Source of the DNA: VRUE01 sp035318745
GTDB lineage: Bacteria > Actinomycetota > Thermoleophilia > Solirubrobacterales > 70-9
Direction: 5' to 3'
Assembly (NCBI GenBank): GCA_035318745.1
Contig: DATHEA010000021.1
Location: 1-64,000 of the forward strand
Length of the DNA stretch: 64,000 nucleotides
Under the pieces are notes generated by a model. The model worked only from the letters and a program-made list of their open reading frames with translations. It was not told the origin of the DNA and ran no database searches. The position numbers were made by a program, and so were the translations under genes. Shown piece after piece: positions 40,845 through 48,521 of this stretch (the stretch's first letter is position 1; each line of letters begins with the position of its first letter).

Positions 40845-42038
40845 TTGAGCAACCGCACGTTCGTGATCGGGGTCGGGATGACCAAGTTCGAGAAGCCCGG
40901 CACCAAGGGGGGCGACTACCCGGACTGGGCCAAGGAGGCGGGGGAGAAGGCGCTCGCCGACGCCGGCATTCCCTACGCGGACGTCGAGCAGGCCTACGCC
41001 GGCTACTGCTACGGCGACTCGACCTACGGCCAGCGGGCGCTCTACCAGCTCGGCCTGACCGGGATCCCGGTCGTCAACGTCAACAACAACTGCTCGACCG
41101 GCTCCTCGGCGCTGTTCCTCGCCCGCCAGGCGGTCAAGGGCGGCCTCGTCGAGTGCGCGATGGCGATCGGCTTCGAGAAGATGGAGCCGGGCTCGCTCGG
41201 CGTCAAGTACACCGACCGGACCAACGCGCTCGACAAGCACGCGATGCGGATGTTCGAGATCCGCGATCCCGAGCAGTCGCCGCCGGCGCCGCAGATGTTC
41301 GGCAACGCCGGCCGCGACCACATGCAGAAGTACGGCTCCAACCCCGACCACTACGCCTGGATCGGCTGGAAGAACCACAAGCACTCGGTCAACAACCCTT
41401 ACGCCCAGTTCCAGGACGAGTACACCCTCGAGGACATCAAGGCGGCGAAGATGATCCACGACCCGCTGACCAAGCTGCAGTGCTCGCCGACCTCCGACGG
41501 CTCGGCCTGCGCGATCGTCGCCTCCGAGCGCTACGTCGAAGAGCACGACCTCGGCGGCCAGGCGATCGAGATCGCCGGTCAGTCGATGGTCACCGACCTC
41601 AGCTCGACCTTCGCCGAGGACACCGACTGCATGAAGATCGTCGGCTCCGACATGTCGAAGCAGGCGGCCGACGAGGCCTACGCCGAGGCGGGCATCGCCG
41701 CGGACGAGGTCGACGTCTGCGAGCTGCACGACTGCTTCAGCGCCAACGAGCTCATCAGCTACGAAGCGCTCGGCTTCGCGGCCGAGGGCGAGGCTCACAA
41801 GCTGGTCGAGGAAGAAGCCACCACCTTCGGCGGCAAGGTCGTAGTCAACCCCTCCGGTGGGCTGATCTCCAAGGGCCACCCGCTCGGCGCGACCGGGCTG
41901 GCGCAGTGCTCGGAGCTGACCTGGCAGTTGCGCGGGGAAGCCGACAAGCGACAGGTAGAGGGCGCCAAGACCGCCTTGCAGCACAACATCGGCCTCGGCG
42001 GCGCCGCCGTGGTCACCGTCTACAAGCCGGCGGCCTAG
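40845..42038 (+). CDS. thiolase-superfamily lipid-transfer protein (SCP-x type)
   Basis: 397 aa with the thiolase fold. The nucleophile is Cys83 in VNNNCSTGSSALF; further active-site regions are CELHDCFSANE and GGLISKGHPLGATG. This set is that of SCP-x thiolases, which cleave branched or sterol side-chain 3-ketoacyl-CoAs; the real substrate is not known. TTG 40845 with AGGAG about 8 bases upstream is the start. An upstream TAGATT near 40786 may be the -10 box. A short-chain dehydrogenase and a methyltransferase follow in the same direction. Confidence 0.85.
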   Translation: MSNRTFVIGVGMTKFEKPGTKGGDYPDWAKEAGEKALADAGIPYADVEQAYAGYCYGDSTYGQRALYQLGLTGIPVVNVNNNCSTGSSALFLARQAVKGGLVECAMAIGFEKMEPGSLGVKYTDRTNALDKHAMRMFEIRDPEQSPPAPQMFGNAGRDHMQKYGSNPDHYAWIGWKNHKHSVNNPYAQFQDEYTLEDIKAAKMIHDPLTKLQCSPTSDGSACAIVASERYVEEHDLGGQAIEIAGQSMVTDLSSTFAEDTDCMKIVGSDMSKQAADEAYAEAGIAADEVDVCELHDCFSANELISYEALGFAAEGEAHKLVEEEATTFGGKVVVNPSGGLISKGHPLGATGLAQCSELTWQLRGEADKRQVEGAKTALQHNIGLGGAAVVTVYKPAA

Positions 42039-42062
42039 GAGTCGCTGGAGGAGGAGGGCCCG

Positions 42063-42953
42063 ATGGCTAAGCAGCGACAGGCACTGACCGGCAAGGTCGT
42101 GGCGATCACCGGGGGCGCCCGGGGGATCGGCAAGGCGACGGCGACGGCGTTGGTCCGCAAGGGCTGCCGCGTCGCGATCGGCGACCTCGATCTCGAGCCG
42201 ACCGAGCAGACGGCAGCAGAGTTAGACGGTGGCACGGTCGCGATCCAGCTCAACGTCACCGACCGCGACTCCTTCGCAGCTTTCCTCGACGAGGCCGAGC
42301 GACAGCTCGGACCGGTCGACGTGCTGATCAACAACGCCGGGATCATGCCGGTGACGCCGTTCGAGCAGGAGAGCGACGACTCGATCCGCCGCCAGCTCGA
42401 CATCAACGTCTACGGCGTGATGGTCGGCACCCAGCTCGCGGTGCGGCGGATGAAAGCCAGAGGGCGCGGTCACATCGTCAACATCGCCTCCTCGGCCGGC
42501 AAAGCGGGCGTGCCGGGGATCGCCACCTACGCGGCGACCAAGCACGCCGTCGTCGGCCTCACCGAGGCGGTACGCGCCGAATGCCGCGGCAGCGGCGTCG
42601 AGCTCTCCTACGTCATGCCGATCACCGTCAACACGCAGTTGATCGAAGGTCTCGCCGACAAGCGCGGCGTCAAGCGGGTCGAGCCCGAGGACGTCGCGAA
42701 GGAGATCGTCGACGCGCTCGAGCTAGGCAAGGTCGACGTCTACGTGCCCCGCGAACTGCGCGTCTCAGTCGTCCTCGGCACCTTGTTGCCACGCCGGGCG
42801 CGCGAGGCGGTCGCGCGCTTCATGGGCGTCACCGAGGTGATGACCGAGGTCGACCCGGTCGCTCGCCGCGCCTACGAGGAGCGGATCTCGCACAACGATC
42901 CGGGCGTCGAGCCTGACGCCGATGCGAAGCCCGCTGAGCGCGAGGCCGCCTGA
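42063..42953 (+). CDS. short-chain dehydrogenase/reductase
   Basis: Classical SDR of 296 aa. Cofactor motif TGGARGIGKATA, NNAGIMPV, catalytic Ser in IVNIASSAGK and Tyr-Lys in YAATKHAVVGL. About 60 residues follow the core. Asp in GDLDLEP after beta-2 suggests NAD(H) preference. AGGAGGAGGGCCCG precedes the ATG. Probably co-transcribed with the thiolase gene; the substrate is unknown. Confidence 0.85.
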   Translation: MAKQRQALTGKVVAITGGARGIGKATATALVRKGCRVAIGDLDLEPTEQTAAELDGGTVAIQLNVTDRDSFAAFLDEAERQLGPVDVLINNAGIMPVTPFEQESDDSIRRQLDINVYGVMVGTQLAVRRMKARGRGHIVNIASSAGKAGVPGIATYAATKHAVVGLTEAVRAECRGSGVELSYVMPITVNTQLIEGLADKRGVKRVEPEDVAKEIVDALELGKVDVYVPRELRVSVVLGTLLPRRAREAVARFMGVTEVMTEVDPVARRAYEERISHNDPGVEPDADAKPAEREAA

Positions 42954-42963
42954 GCTGGCCGCG

Positions 42964-43602
42964 ATGGGCCGGTTCTACGACGCGACCTGGGGACGCCTGT
43001 TTGCGGCGGTGTACGACCGCGGCCTGAAGGGAACCGAAGAGGCCGGGCTGCAGGAGATGCGGCGGGAGACGCTGCGCGCCGCCCGCGGTCGCACGATCGA
43101 CCTCGGCGCCGGCACCGGCGCAAATCTCCCTCTCTACCCGGACGCGGTTACCGAACTGGTCCTGGCCGAGCCTGATCCACATATGAGCAAGCAGTTGCGA
43201 CAGAAACTGGCTCAGTCCGACCGCAGCGCGGAGCTGGTCGAGGCGCCGGCCGAACAATTGCCCTTCGAGGACTCGAGCTTCGACACCGCGGTCTTCACGC
43301 TCGTTCTCTGCACGGTGCCCAACCCGGAGGCAGCCCTCGCCGAGGCCGCGCGAATCCTCAAGCCCGGTGGCAAGCTGCTCTTCGTCGAGCACGTGCGTGC
43401 CAACGATCCTGGGCTGGCGCGCTGGCAGGACCGGCTCGAAAAGCCCTGGCGCTTCATCGGCGACGGCTGCCACTGCAACCGCGACACCGTGGCAAGCATC
43501 GAAGCCTCGCCGCTGACCGTGGAGCGGGTCGAGCGCGGACGCCTTCCCAAGGCGCCGCCGCTAGTCCGCCCACTCGCTCGGGGCACTGCAGTCCTTCGGT
43601 GA
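42964..43602 (+). CDS. class I SAM-dependent methyltransferase
   Basis: 212 aa. The SAM-binding motif I is TIDLGAGTGANLP; motif II region is ELVLAEPDP and the later motif ARILKPGGKLLFVEHVRA. The C-terminal half with WRFIGDGCHCNRDT resembles the METTL7/UbiE-like group that methylates small molecules or lipids. ATG 42964 follows the SDR stop by 10 bases. The target is unknown. Confidence 0.82.
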   Translation: MGRFYDATWGRLFAAVYDRGLKGTEEAGLQEMRRETLRAARGRTIDLGAGTGANLPLYPDAVTELVLAEPDPHMSKQLRQKLAQSDRSAELVEAPAEQLPFEDSSFDTAVFTLVLCTVPNPEAALAEAARILKPGGKLLFVEHVRANDPGLARWQDRLEKPWRFIGDGCHCNRDTVASIEASPLTVERVERGRLPKAPPLVRPLARGTAVLR

Positions 43603-43606
43603 AGCA

Positions 43607-43629
43607 TTTGGGGGCTATAGACCCCCAAA
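43607..43629. terminator. hairpin between convergent genes
   Basis: TTTGGGGG and CCCCCAAA form a perfect 8-bp stem with a 7-base loop (CTATAGA), starting 5 bases after the methyltransferase stop. There is no T-tract on either side beyond the A/T ends of the stem. Confidence 0.6.
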
Positions 43630-43706
43630 AAGCTGCGATCGAGGCCGGGCCCGTCCCGGACTCAACGCACGATAATGGTGGTTATGTCAACTCAGCTGTG
43701 AAAAGC

Positions 43707-44414
43707 TCAGCCGGCAGCGTCGATTGCTTCTTCGATCGCTTCCGAGGAGCCTGGCGTGCCTAGCGTTTCCAGCCCATTTGAGCCCGGGCCTTCGACCGCG
43801 AATGAGGGCGTGCCGGTGAAGCCGAGCTTTTCGGCTTCCTGAGTGGTGCTTTCGACCTCGGCCACGGTCTTCGGGCTCTTACGGTCCTTGTTCCACTGCG
43901 TAATGTCCGGCACGCCCGCCCCCTTGGCAATTTCGGTGAGAAATGCGTCGGTCACGTAGCTGGAGGTCTCCGGACCCTGATTTCGGTAGAAAAGCTCGAT
44001 GAAGCTCCACCCGCGGCCCTGTGCGCCGGCCGCGATCGCAGCGGCGCCGGCCGGAGTCGATTCCTCGTCGATGATGGTGAAATTCTTGAACTCGATCTTC
44101 GCTTCGCCGTCGCGGACCTTGGAGTCGATCACGTTCGGCACGATTTCTTCCGAGAACGCCTTGCAGACCGGACACTTGAGGTCGCCGAACTCATAAAGCG
44201 TCACCTTGGCGCTCGGCTCCCCGAGCACGAGGCCATTCTGGGGAATCCCCTTCAGCTGGTTGCCGACCAAGCCCACGTCCTCGAGATTGGTGTCGCCGCC
44301 GCTGGTCTTGTTCGCGCTGATCACGATCAGCACCAGCACCACGGCAACGACGAGGAAGGCGGCGGCGCTGCCGATCTGAAGCAGTCGGTTACGCCGTTCC
44401 TCTGAACCGCTCAT
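43707..44414 (-). CDS. DsbA-family thioredoxin-like oxidoreductase
   Basis: 235 aa. One N-terminal membrane anchor (about 14-34), then a thioredoxin fold with the redox motif CPVC in FGDLKCPVCKAFSEEI and a cis-Pro loop in GFTGTPSFAV. It should form disulfides in extracytoplasmic proteins. ATG 44414 overlaps the VKOR stop (ATGA), so the pair forms a complete oxidation system. A longer ORF upstream is antisense and rejected. Confidence 0.9.
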   Translation of the reverse strand: MSGSEERRNRLLQIGSAAAFLVVAVVLVLIVISANKTSGGDTNLEDVGLVGNQLKGIPQNGLVLGEPSAKVTLYEFGDLKCPVCKAFSEEIVPNVIDSKVRDGEAKIEFKNFTIIDEESTPAGAAAIAAGAQGRGWSFIELFYRNQGPETSSYVTDAFLTEIAKGAGVPDITQWNKDRKSPKTVAEVESTTQEAEKLGFTGTPSFAVEGPGSNGLETLGTPGSSEAIEEAIDAAG

Positions 44415-44893
44415 GCCGGTTTCCCAACGTAGCCAACCATGCGGATGGCGTTGAGGCCGAAGAGGATCGTCATCAGCGCCGCGCTTGCCACGCACCACTG
44501 GCAGATCGCTTCGATTTTGAACAGCTCCAGATAGGTGAGGTAGACGCTGTAGCCGAAGCCGACCAGGGAGACGCCGAAGCCGACCATCCGCGCCGCGTCT
44601 CCCCTGAGCAGCGATGCCGCCAGTAACAGCACGTAGCCGGCGATGCCGAAGACGGCGATATTGATCCCGAGCAGATGCGAGTAGGTGCTGTTGGCGACGG
44701 TCTCGCAGCCGCCCCCGCCGGCGATGCAGACCGGCGAACCACCGCCCGAGTCGGCGATCGCGATGTAGGTGGCGACGCCGATGCCAAAAGCCGCGACAAA
44801 GGTCGCGATCATCCGCAACGTTCCCTCTGCAGGCGGCCTCATCGCCGCAACCGTATTCGACCCACCTTCAGTCGAGCTAAGCGGGGCTGTCAC
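44411..44893 (-). CDS. vitamin K epoxide reductase family protein
   Basis: Membrane protein that reoxidises DsbA using a quinone. Four helices. The loop cysteines are in SPVCIAGGGGCETV and the active-site pair in CQWC near residue 133. GTG 44893 overlaps the preceding gene by 17 bases; ATG 44842 (MRPPAEG) is an alternative closer to the first helix. It is placed between a hydrolase and its DsbA partner. Confidence 0.88.
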   Translation of the reverse strand: MTAPLSSTEGGSNTVAAMRPPAEGTLRMIATFVAAFGIGVATYIAIADSGGGSPVCIAGGGGCETVANSTYSHLLGINIAVFGIAGYVLLLAASLLRGDAARMVGFGVSLVGFGYSVYLTYLELFKIEAICQWCVASAALMTILFGLNAIRMVGYVGKPA

Positions 44894-45722
44894 GAGCCAA
44901 TTCCGCGCAGAACGCCGCGATCTCGCGGGAGAGCTTGCCGCCCTGCCAGGCGAGCGGCGATTCGCCCTCTGCCTCTTCCGTCAGCCGCGCTTGCGGCAGG
45001 CGTTCCGCGTAGGCCTCGGCAACGTGCCGCGGGTGCCCAGGGTCGGCCGCATCGTGGCTGGCGACGACGAGCGCGGGCACCTGCAGCGACTCGAGCTCAC
45101 CCATCTCATCGAACGGCCGCGAGCGTGGCACTTGGCGCAACGCCTCCACCAATGCCCCGGGATGGCGCTGGCGCAGCATTCGCTCGCGGGTGAAGCGCAG
45201 CACCGAGTCGCGCCAGGCCGGGTCGGCCCCCTGGTTGCGGTCGATGTAGTCGACGAAGCCGTCAACCCCGCCGCCCTCCAGCGCTGCCGCGAGTCCATCC
45301 CAATAGCCGAGCGACTCGGCGGAGATCTCGCCCGTGTACGTCGGCCCGATGATTGCGAGGCCACTGAGGCGCTCCGGATGGTGCAGCGCGTAGGCAACCG
45401 CGGTGTGGGCACCCATCGAGTGACCGGCCAGGACGAATGGCGCCCCCCCGACTGCCGTCGCGACCACCGCCTCCAGATCGGCGACCAGCTCCGGGTATCC
45501 ATAACCCTGGCCATCGGGGGCTGGATCGGACTCTCCATGGCCGCGTGCGTCATACGCGGTGACGGCGTAGCCGGCCCGCTCCAGCGCCCGCGAGCCGTGC
45601 ACGACGTAGCGGCGGGTAGCGGTGATCCCGTGGCAGAGGACGATCGGCGCCCCCTCCCCCGCCACCTCGCCCCGGATCGCCGGCTGCTCGCCGGCGACGA
45701 ACGACCGCGGCTCGGCCAGCAT
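44877..45722 (-). CDS. alpha/beta hydrolase with atypical catalytic His position
   Basis: 281 aa. The oxyanion motif LCHGITATR, the nucleophile Ser in LAGHSMGAHTA and the acid in VASHDAADPGH are present. At the usual catalytic His (commonly GHSP) the sequence reads EGESPLAW, so Glu replaces His. It may use another His or be inactive as a hydrolase. It overlaps the peroxiredoxin stop by ATGA and lies in an operon with peroxiredoxin, VKOR and DsbA. Confidence 0.8.
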   Translation of the reverse strand: MLAEPRSFVAGEQPAIRGEVAGEGAPIVLCHGITATRRYVVHGSRALERAGYAVTAYDARGHGESDPAPDGQGYGYPELVADLEAVVATAVGGAPFVLAGHSMGAHTAVAYALHHPERLSGLAIIGPTYTGEISAESLGYWDGLAAALEGGGVDGFVDYIDRNQGADPAWRDSVLRFTRERMLRQRHPGALVEALRQVPRSRPFDEMGELESLQVPALVVASHDAADPGHPRHVAEAYAERLPQARLTEEAEGESPLAWQGGKLSREIAAFCAELARDSPA

Positions 45723-46225
45723 CAGGCGGCTAGCGCGGCGACTGCCTGCTCGAGATCGTCGACGCTCTGGAACGTCGAGCCGGTCCGCGAGACATGGCGG
45801 TAGCGCACGATGCCCTCGCCGTCGACGACGAAGATCGCTCGCATGACGTAGCGGCCCCCTGGCGCGTCTTTCAGCTCGGTGAAGCGCGCCAGCGGCCCGA
45901 GCCAGCCGGTCACCCCGTAGCGCTTGCTGACGGCCAGGTCCTCGTCGGCGAGCAGCGGCACGTTGAGGCTCTGCTCTTCGACCCAGTGCTCGTGCGAGTC
46001 GACCGACTGGGGTGAGATGCCGAGCACCTCGGCGTCGAGCCCGTCGATGCGGTCGCTGTTGTCGCGGTAGGAGCAGAACTGCGCCGTGCAGACCGTGGTC
46101 GCATCGCCCGGGTAGAAGGCCAGGATGACATTCTTGCCGCGGAAATCCGAGAGCTTGTACGTCTTGCCGCCGGTTCCTGGCAGCTCGAAGTCAGGTGCCG
46201 CATCGCCCACGTCGACCTTCGCCAT
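45722..46225 (-). CDS. peroxiredoxin (BCP/AhpC-TSA family)
   Basis: Thiol peroxidase of 167 aa. The peroxidatic Cys is in FYPGDATTVCTAQFCSYRD, with a second Cys five residues on as in many BCP-type enzymes. The start KVDVGDAAPDFELPG is standard. ATG 46225 fits the leaderless box; the in-frame upstream ATG at 46255 is not needed. First gene of the operon with the hydrolase, VKOR and DsbA. Confidence 0.93.
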   Translation of the reverse strand: MAKVDVGDAAPDFELPGTGGKTYKLSDFRGKNVILAFYPGDATTVCTAQFCSYRDNSDRIDGLDAEVLGISPQSVDSHEHWVEEQSLNVPLLADEDLAVSKRYGVTGWLGPLARFTELKDAPGGRYVMRAIFVVDGEGIVRYRHVSRTGSTFQSVDDLEQAVAALAA

Positions 46226-46232
46226 GGGCGGG

Positions 46233-46238
46233 AGGTTA
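46233..46238 (-). promoter_or_regulatory. -10 box of the peroxiredoxin-DsbA operon (leaderless)
   Basis: TAACCT on the minus strand ends 8 bases before the peroxiredoxin ATG. Confidence 0.45.
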
Positions 46239-46256
46239 GTGCAGCGGCGCCGCACG

Positions 46257-46427
46257 AGCTGCCCGGAATCATGCGCGGCCCGCTACCGCTACCAACGCCT
46301 CACTGTGCCGACCCGGATGCTCTTCATGGTGGTCGAGCCGATCGGCGACTCCGGGCACTTCATCGCCGACGAGCGCCCCGAGCTGGTGGCGGAACGCGCC
46401 CGCGAGCTCTTCGCGCCCGGGCCCTAG
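46257..46427 (+). pseudogene. alpha/beta hydrolase C-terminal remnant
   Basis: An ORF tail of about 55 codons ends with VEPIGDSGHFIADERPELV and AERARELF, which is the C-terminal catalytic-His region of haloalkane-dehalogenase/epoxide-hydrolase-like proteins. The upstream part QRLTVPTRMLFMV resembles the strand before the catalytic acid, but the acid loop is missing and nothing hydrolase-like lies further upstream. The frame otherwise runs antisense through the peroxiredoxin gene. It appears to be the remains of a deleted gene. Its stop overlaps the convergent cyclophilin gene. Confidence 0.55.
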
Positions 46428-47110
46428 CCTTTTTCGATCGAGATCTTTTCGATCAGGACGGTCTGTTTCGGTTTTTCCGTTTCCGGATTGCCGAGCTTGC
46501 CGATCCTTTCGACCACGTCGAAGCCCTTGTCGACCTTGCCGACGAGGGCGTATTCGGGCGGCAGGCCGGCGTCGGCCGAGAGAACGACAAAGAACTGGCT
46601 GCCCGAGCGTCCGGGGGGCTCCGCCGAGCTCTTGGCCATCGCGACGACGCCTTTGGTGTAGGCGAGGTTGGCGGGGGGCTTCTCGTCGACGCTGTATCCG
46701 GGACCGCCGGTGTTGGTTCCGAACGGGCCGCCGCCCTGGATGACAAATTCCGGCGCCACCCGTTGAAAGGTGAGGTCGTCGTAGAAGCCTTCTTCGGAGA
46801 GGAAGGCGAAAGAGTTGACGGTCTTCGGCGCCCGAGTCGAGTCCAGGGCGATGTCGAAGCTGCCGCAGCTGGTTTCGACGACTGCGGTCAGCTTCTCGCC
46901 CTTGGTAACGGTCTGCTTGGGCGCATTGAAGCTGACTTTCTTCGGCTTCGGCGCTTCCACCTGTTTGCAGCCAGAAGTGCCGGCTTCCGCGGTCGAATCG
47001 CTGCTGCCGTGGCCGCGACCAATCAGGATCGCCGCGACGACGCCCGTCGCGATCAGCGCAAAGACGCCGAGCGCAATCCACTTCCTGCGTTCCTCCTGAA
47101 AGCCCTCCAT
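46424..47110 (-). CDS. membrane-anchored cyclophilin-type peptidyl-prolyl isomerase
   Basis: 228 aa. Residues 11-31 are a membrane helix; the catalytic domain (about 75-226) is extracytoplasmic. Cyclophilin motifs include NSFAFLSEEGFYDDLTFQR, FVIQGGGP and SGSQFFVVLS. The catalytic Arg is in TFQRVAP. It probably assists folding of exported proteins together with the nearby DsbA/VKOR genes. It is divergent from the next gene across 27 bases. Confidence 0.9.
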   Translation of the reverse strand: MEGFQEERRKWIALGVFALIATGVVAAILIGRGHGSSDSTAEAGTSGCKQVEAPKPKKVSFNAPKQTVTKGEKLTAVVETSCGSFDIALDSTRAPKTVNSFAFLSEEGFYDDLTFQRVAPEFVIQGGGPFGTNTGGPGYSVDEKPPANLAYTKGVVAMAKSSAEPPGRSGSQFFVVLSADAGLPPEYALVGKVDKGFDVVERIGKLGNPETEKPKQTVLIEKISIEKG

Positions 47111-47119
47111 CGCGGCGAG

Positions 47120-47125
47120 ATCCTA
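47120..47125 (-). promoter_or_regulatory. -10 box for the cyclophilin gene (leaderless)
   Basis: TAGGAT on the minus strand ends 10 bases before the ATG at 47110. Confidence 0.4.
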
Positions 47126-47137
47126 GATGATCGGTAG

Positions 47138-47611
47138 GTGCCCTCGTCTTCGCTGATCGCGCTTGCCGCCGCCGTCCTCCATGTGCCCGAGCGGCCCGAG
47201 CGGATCCTCGAGATCGGCTGCGGCGATGGCGAGGCGGTGTTGTTCCTGGCGCGCGAGTACCCCTCGGCCCGGGTGCGCGGCGTCGATGCCTCCGCGGAGG
47301 CGATCCGTGAGGCCGTCTCACGGATCGGGCTCGATCCGGAGGGGCGGGTCGCCTTCAAGCGGGGCAAGGCGCGCGCGCTTCCCTTTCCCGACGGCTTCTT
47401 CGACCTCGTCTCCCAGGCCGGCGGGACTCTGCACCCGGGCGAGATCGCACGGGTGCTGCGCCCGAACGGATACCTGGTCTTAGTCGGTGCGTGGCGCTGG
47501 CTGGACTGGCGCCTGGGAGGCCACCGCTTCGTCCCGGTCGAGAGTGGCGAAGCGGAGGGTGAACGCTTCCACGTCCTGCGGCTTCATACCGACGAGCCCG
47601 CGCCCGAATAG
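47138..47611 (+). CDS. SAM-dependent methyltransferase (small)
   Basis: 157 aa. SAM motif I is ILEIGCGDGEAVLFLA; motif II GVDASAEAI; motif IV-like FFDLVSQAG and the VLRPNGYLVLVG strand follow. It is short, lacking most of the C-terminal cap. GTG 47138 is the start. A diacylglycerol-kinase-like gene follows after 13 bases. The target is unknown. Confidence 0.75.
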   Translation: MPSSSLIALAAAVLHVPERPERILEIGCGDGEAVLFLAREYPSARVRGVDASAEAIREAVSRIGLDPEGRVAFKRGKARALPFPDGFFDLVSQAGGTLHPGEIARVLRPNGYLVLVGAWRWLDWRLGGHRFVPVESGEAEGERFHVLRLHTDEPAPE

Positions 47612-47624
47612 GCTGCCGCACGCG

Positions 47625-48521
47625 ATGCGAGTCGACGGGATGCCTCTGGCGCTGCTGGTCAACCCAGCCTCGGCGCACGGGCGCACTCTGAAGCTGCTGC
47701 CGCAACTGGAGCAGGAGCTGGATGCGCGGCGCATTCCCTTCCGGGTCGAGCGCACGCGCGGCCTGGAGGACGGAATCGACCGGGCGCTGCACGCCGCCGA
47801 AGCGGACGAGGTTCCGGTCGTGGTCAGCGGCGACGGCCTGATCGGAGCGATCGGCGGCGCCCTTGCCGGCTCGGAGGTCCCGCTGGGGATCGTTCCCGGC
47901 GGCCGCGGCAACGACCTCGCCCGCGTGCTCGGCATCCCCTCGGACCCCGGGGCCGCAGCGGCGATGCTCGCCGGCGGTCAGACGCGTCGCATCGACGTCG
48001 GCGAGGTCAACGGCAAGCGCTTCCTCGGGATCGTCAGCGTCGGCTTCGACTCCGAAGCAAACCGGCTCGCCAACGAAACCAAGTGGCTGCGCGGCAATCT
48101 CGTCTACGCCTATGCCGGCTTGCGCACGCTGCTCGGCTGGAGGCCGGCTCGCTTTACGATTCGGGTAGGAGAGCAGCGTGAGCGGTTCACCGGTTACTCG
48201 GTCTCGGTCGCCAACAACAAGGCCTTCGGCGGCGGCATGTTCATCGCCCCAGACGCCGATCTGACCGACGGCGAGTTCGACGTGGTCACGGTCGGCGAGC
48301 ACGGCAAGCTGCGCTCCCTGGCTATCCTGCCCAAGGTGTTCAAGGGCACCCACGTCGAGGAGGACGAGGTGCGGGTGTTTCGCGCCTCGCGCCTCGAATT
48401 GAGCGCGAGCCGGCCGTTTCCCGTCTACGCCGACGGCGAGCACCTCACCGACCTGCCCGCGACGCTGCGGGTCCTGCCCCAGGCGTTGAGCGTGATCGTC
48501 CCACCGCAGGCCAAGGAGTGA
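47625..48521 (+). CDS. diacylglycerol kinase-family lipid kinase
   Basis: 298 aa. The catalytic domain has LLVNPASAHGRT, the ATP loop VVSGDGLIGAIGGAL (GDG motif) and PLGIVPGGRGNDLARVLGI. The C-terminal beta domain holds SVGFDSEANRLAN, NNKAFGGGMFIAP and DLTDGEFDVV. Members phosphorylate diacylglycerol, sphingoid bases or similar lipids. ATG 47625 is taken; ATG 47640 is five codons on. Its stop overlaps the murT GTG. Confidence 0.88.
   Translation: MRVDGMPLALLVNPASAHGRTLKLLPQLEQELDARRIPFRVERTRGLEDGIDRALHAAEADEVPVVVSGDGLIGAIGGALAGSEVPLGIVPGGRGNDLARVLGIPSDPGAAAAMLAGGQTRRIDVGEVNGKRFLGIVSVGFDSEANRLANETKWLRGNLVYAYAGLRTLLGWRPARFTIRVGEQRERFTGYSVSVANNKAFGGGMFIAPDADLTDGEFDVVTVGEHGKLRSLAILPKVFKGTHVEEDEVRVFRASRLELSASRPFPVYADGEHLTDLPATLRVLPQALSVIVPPQAKE

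Noticed and set aside
43640..43700. TTGACA-like string on the minus strand beyond the DsbA gene
   Set aside because: No -10 box at suitable spacing and no gene downstream of it.
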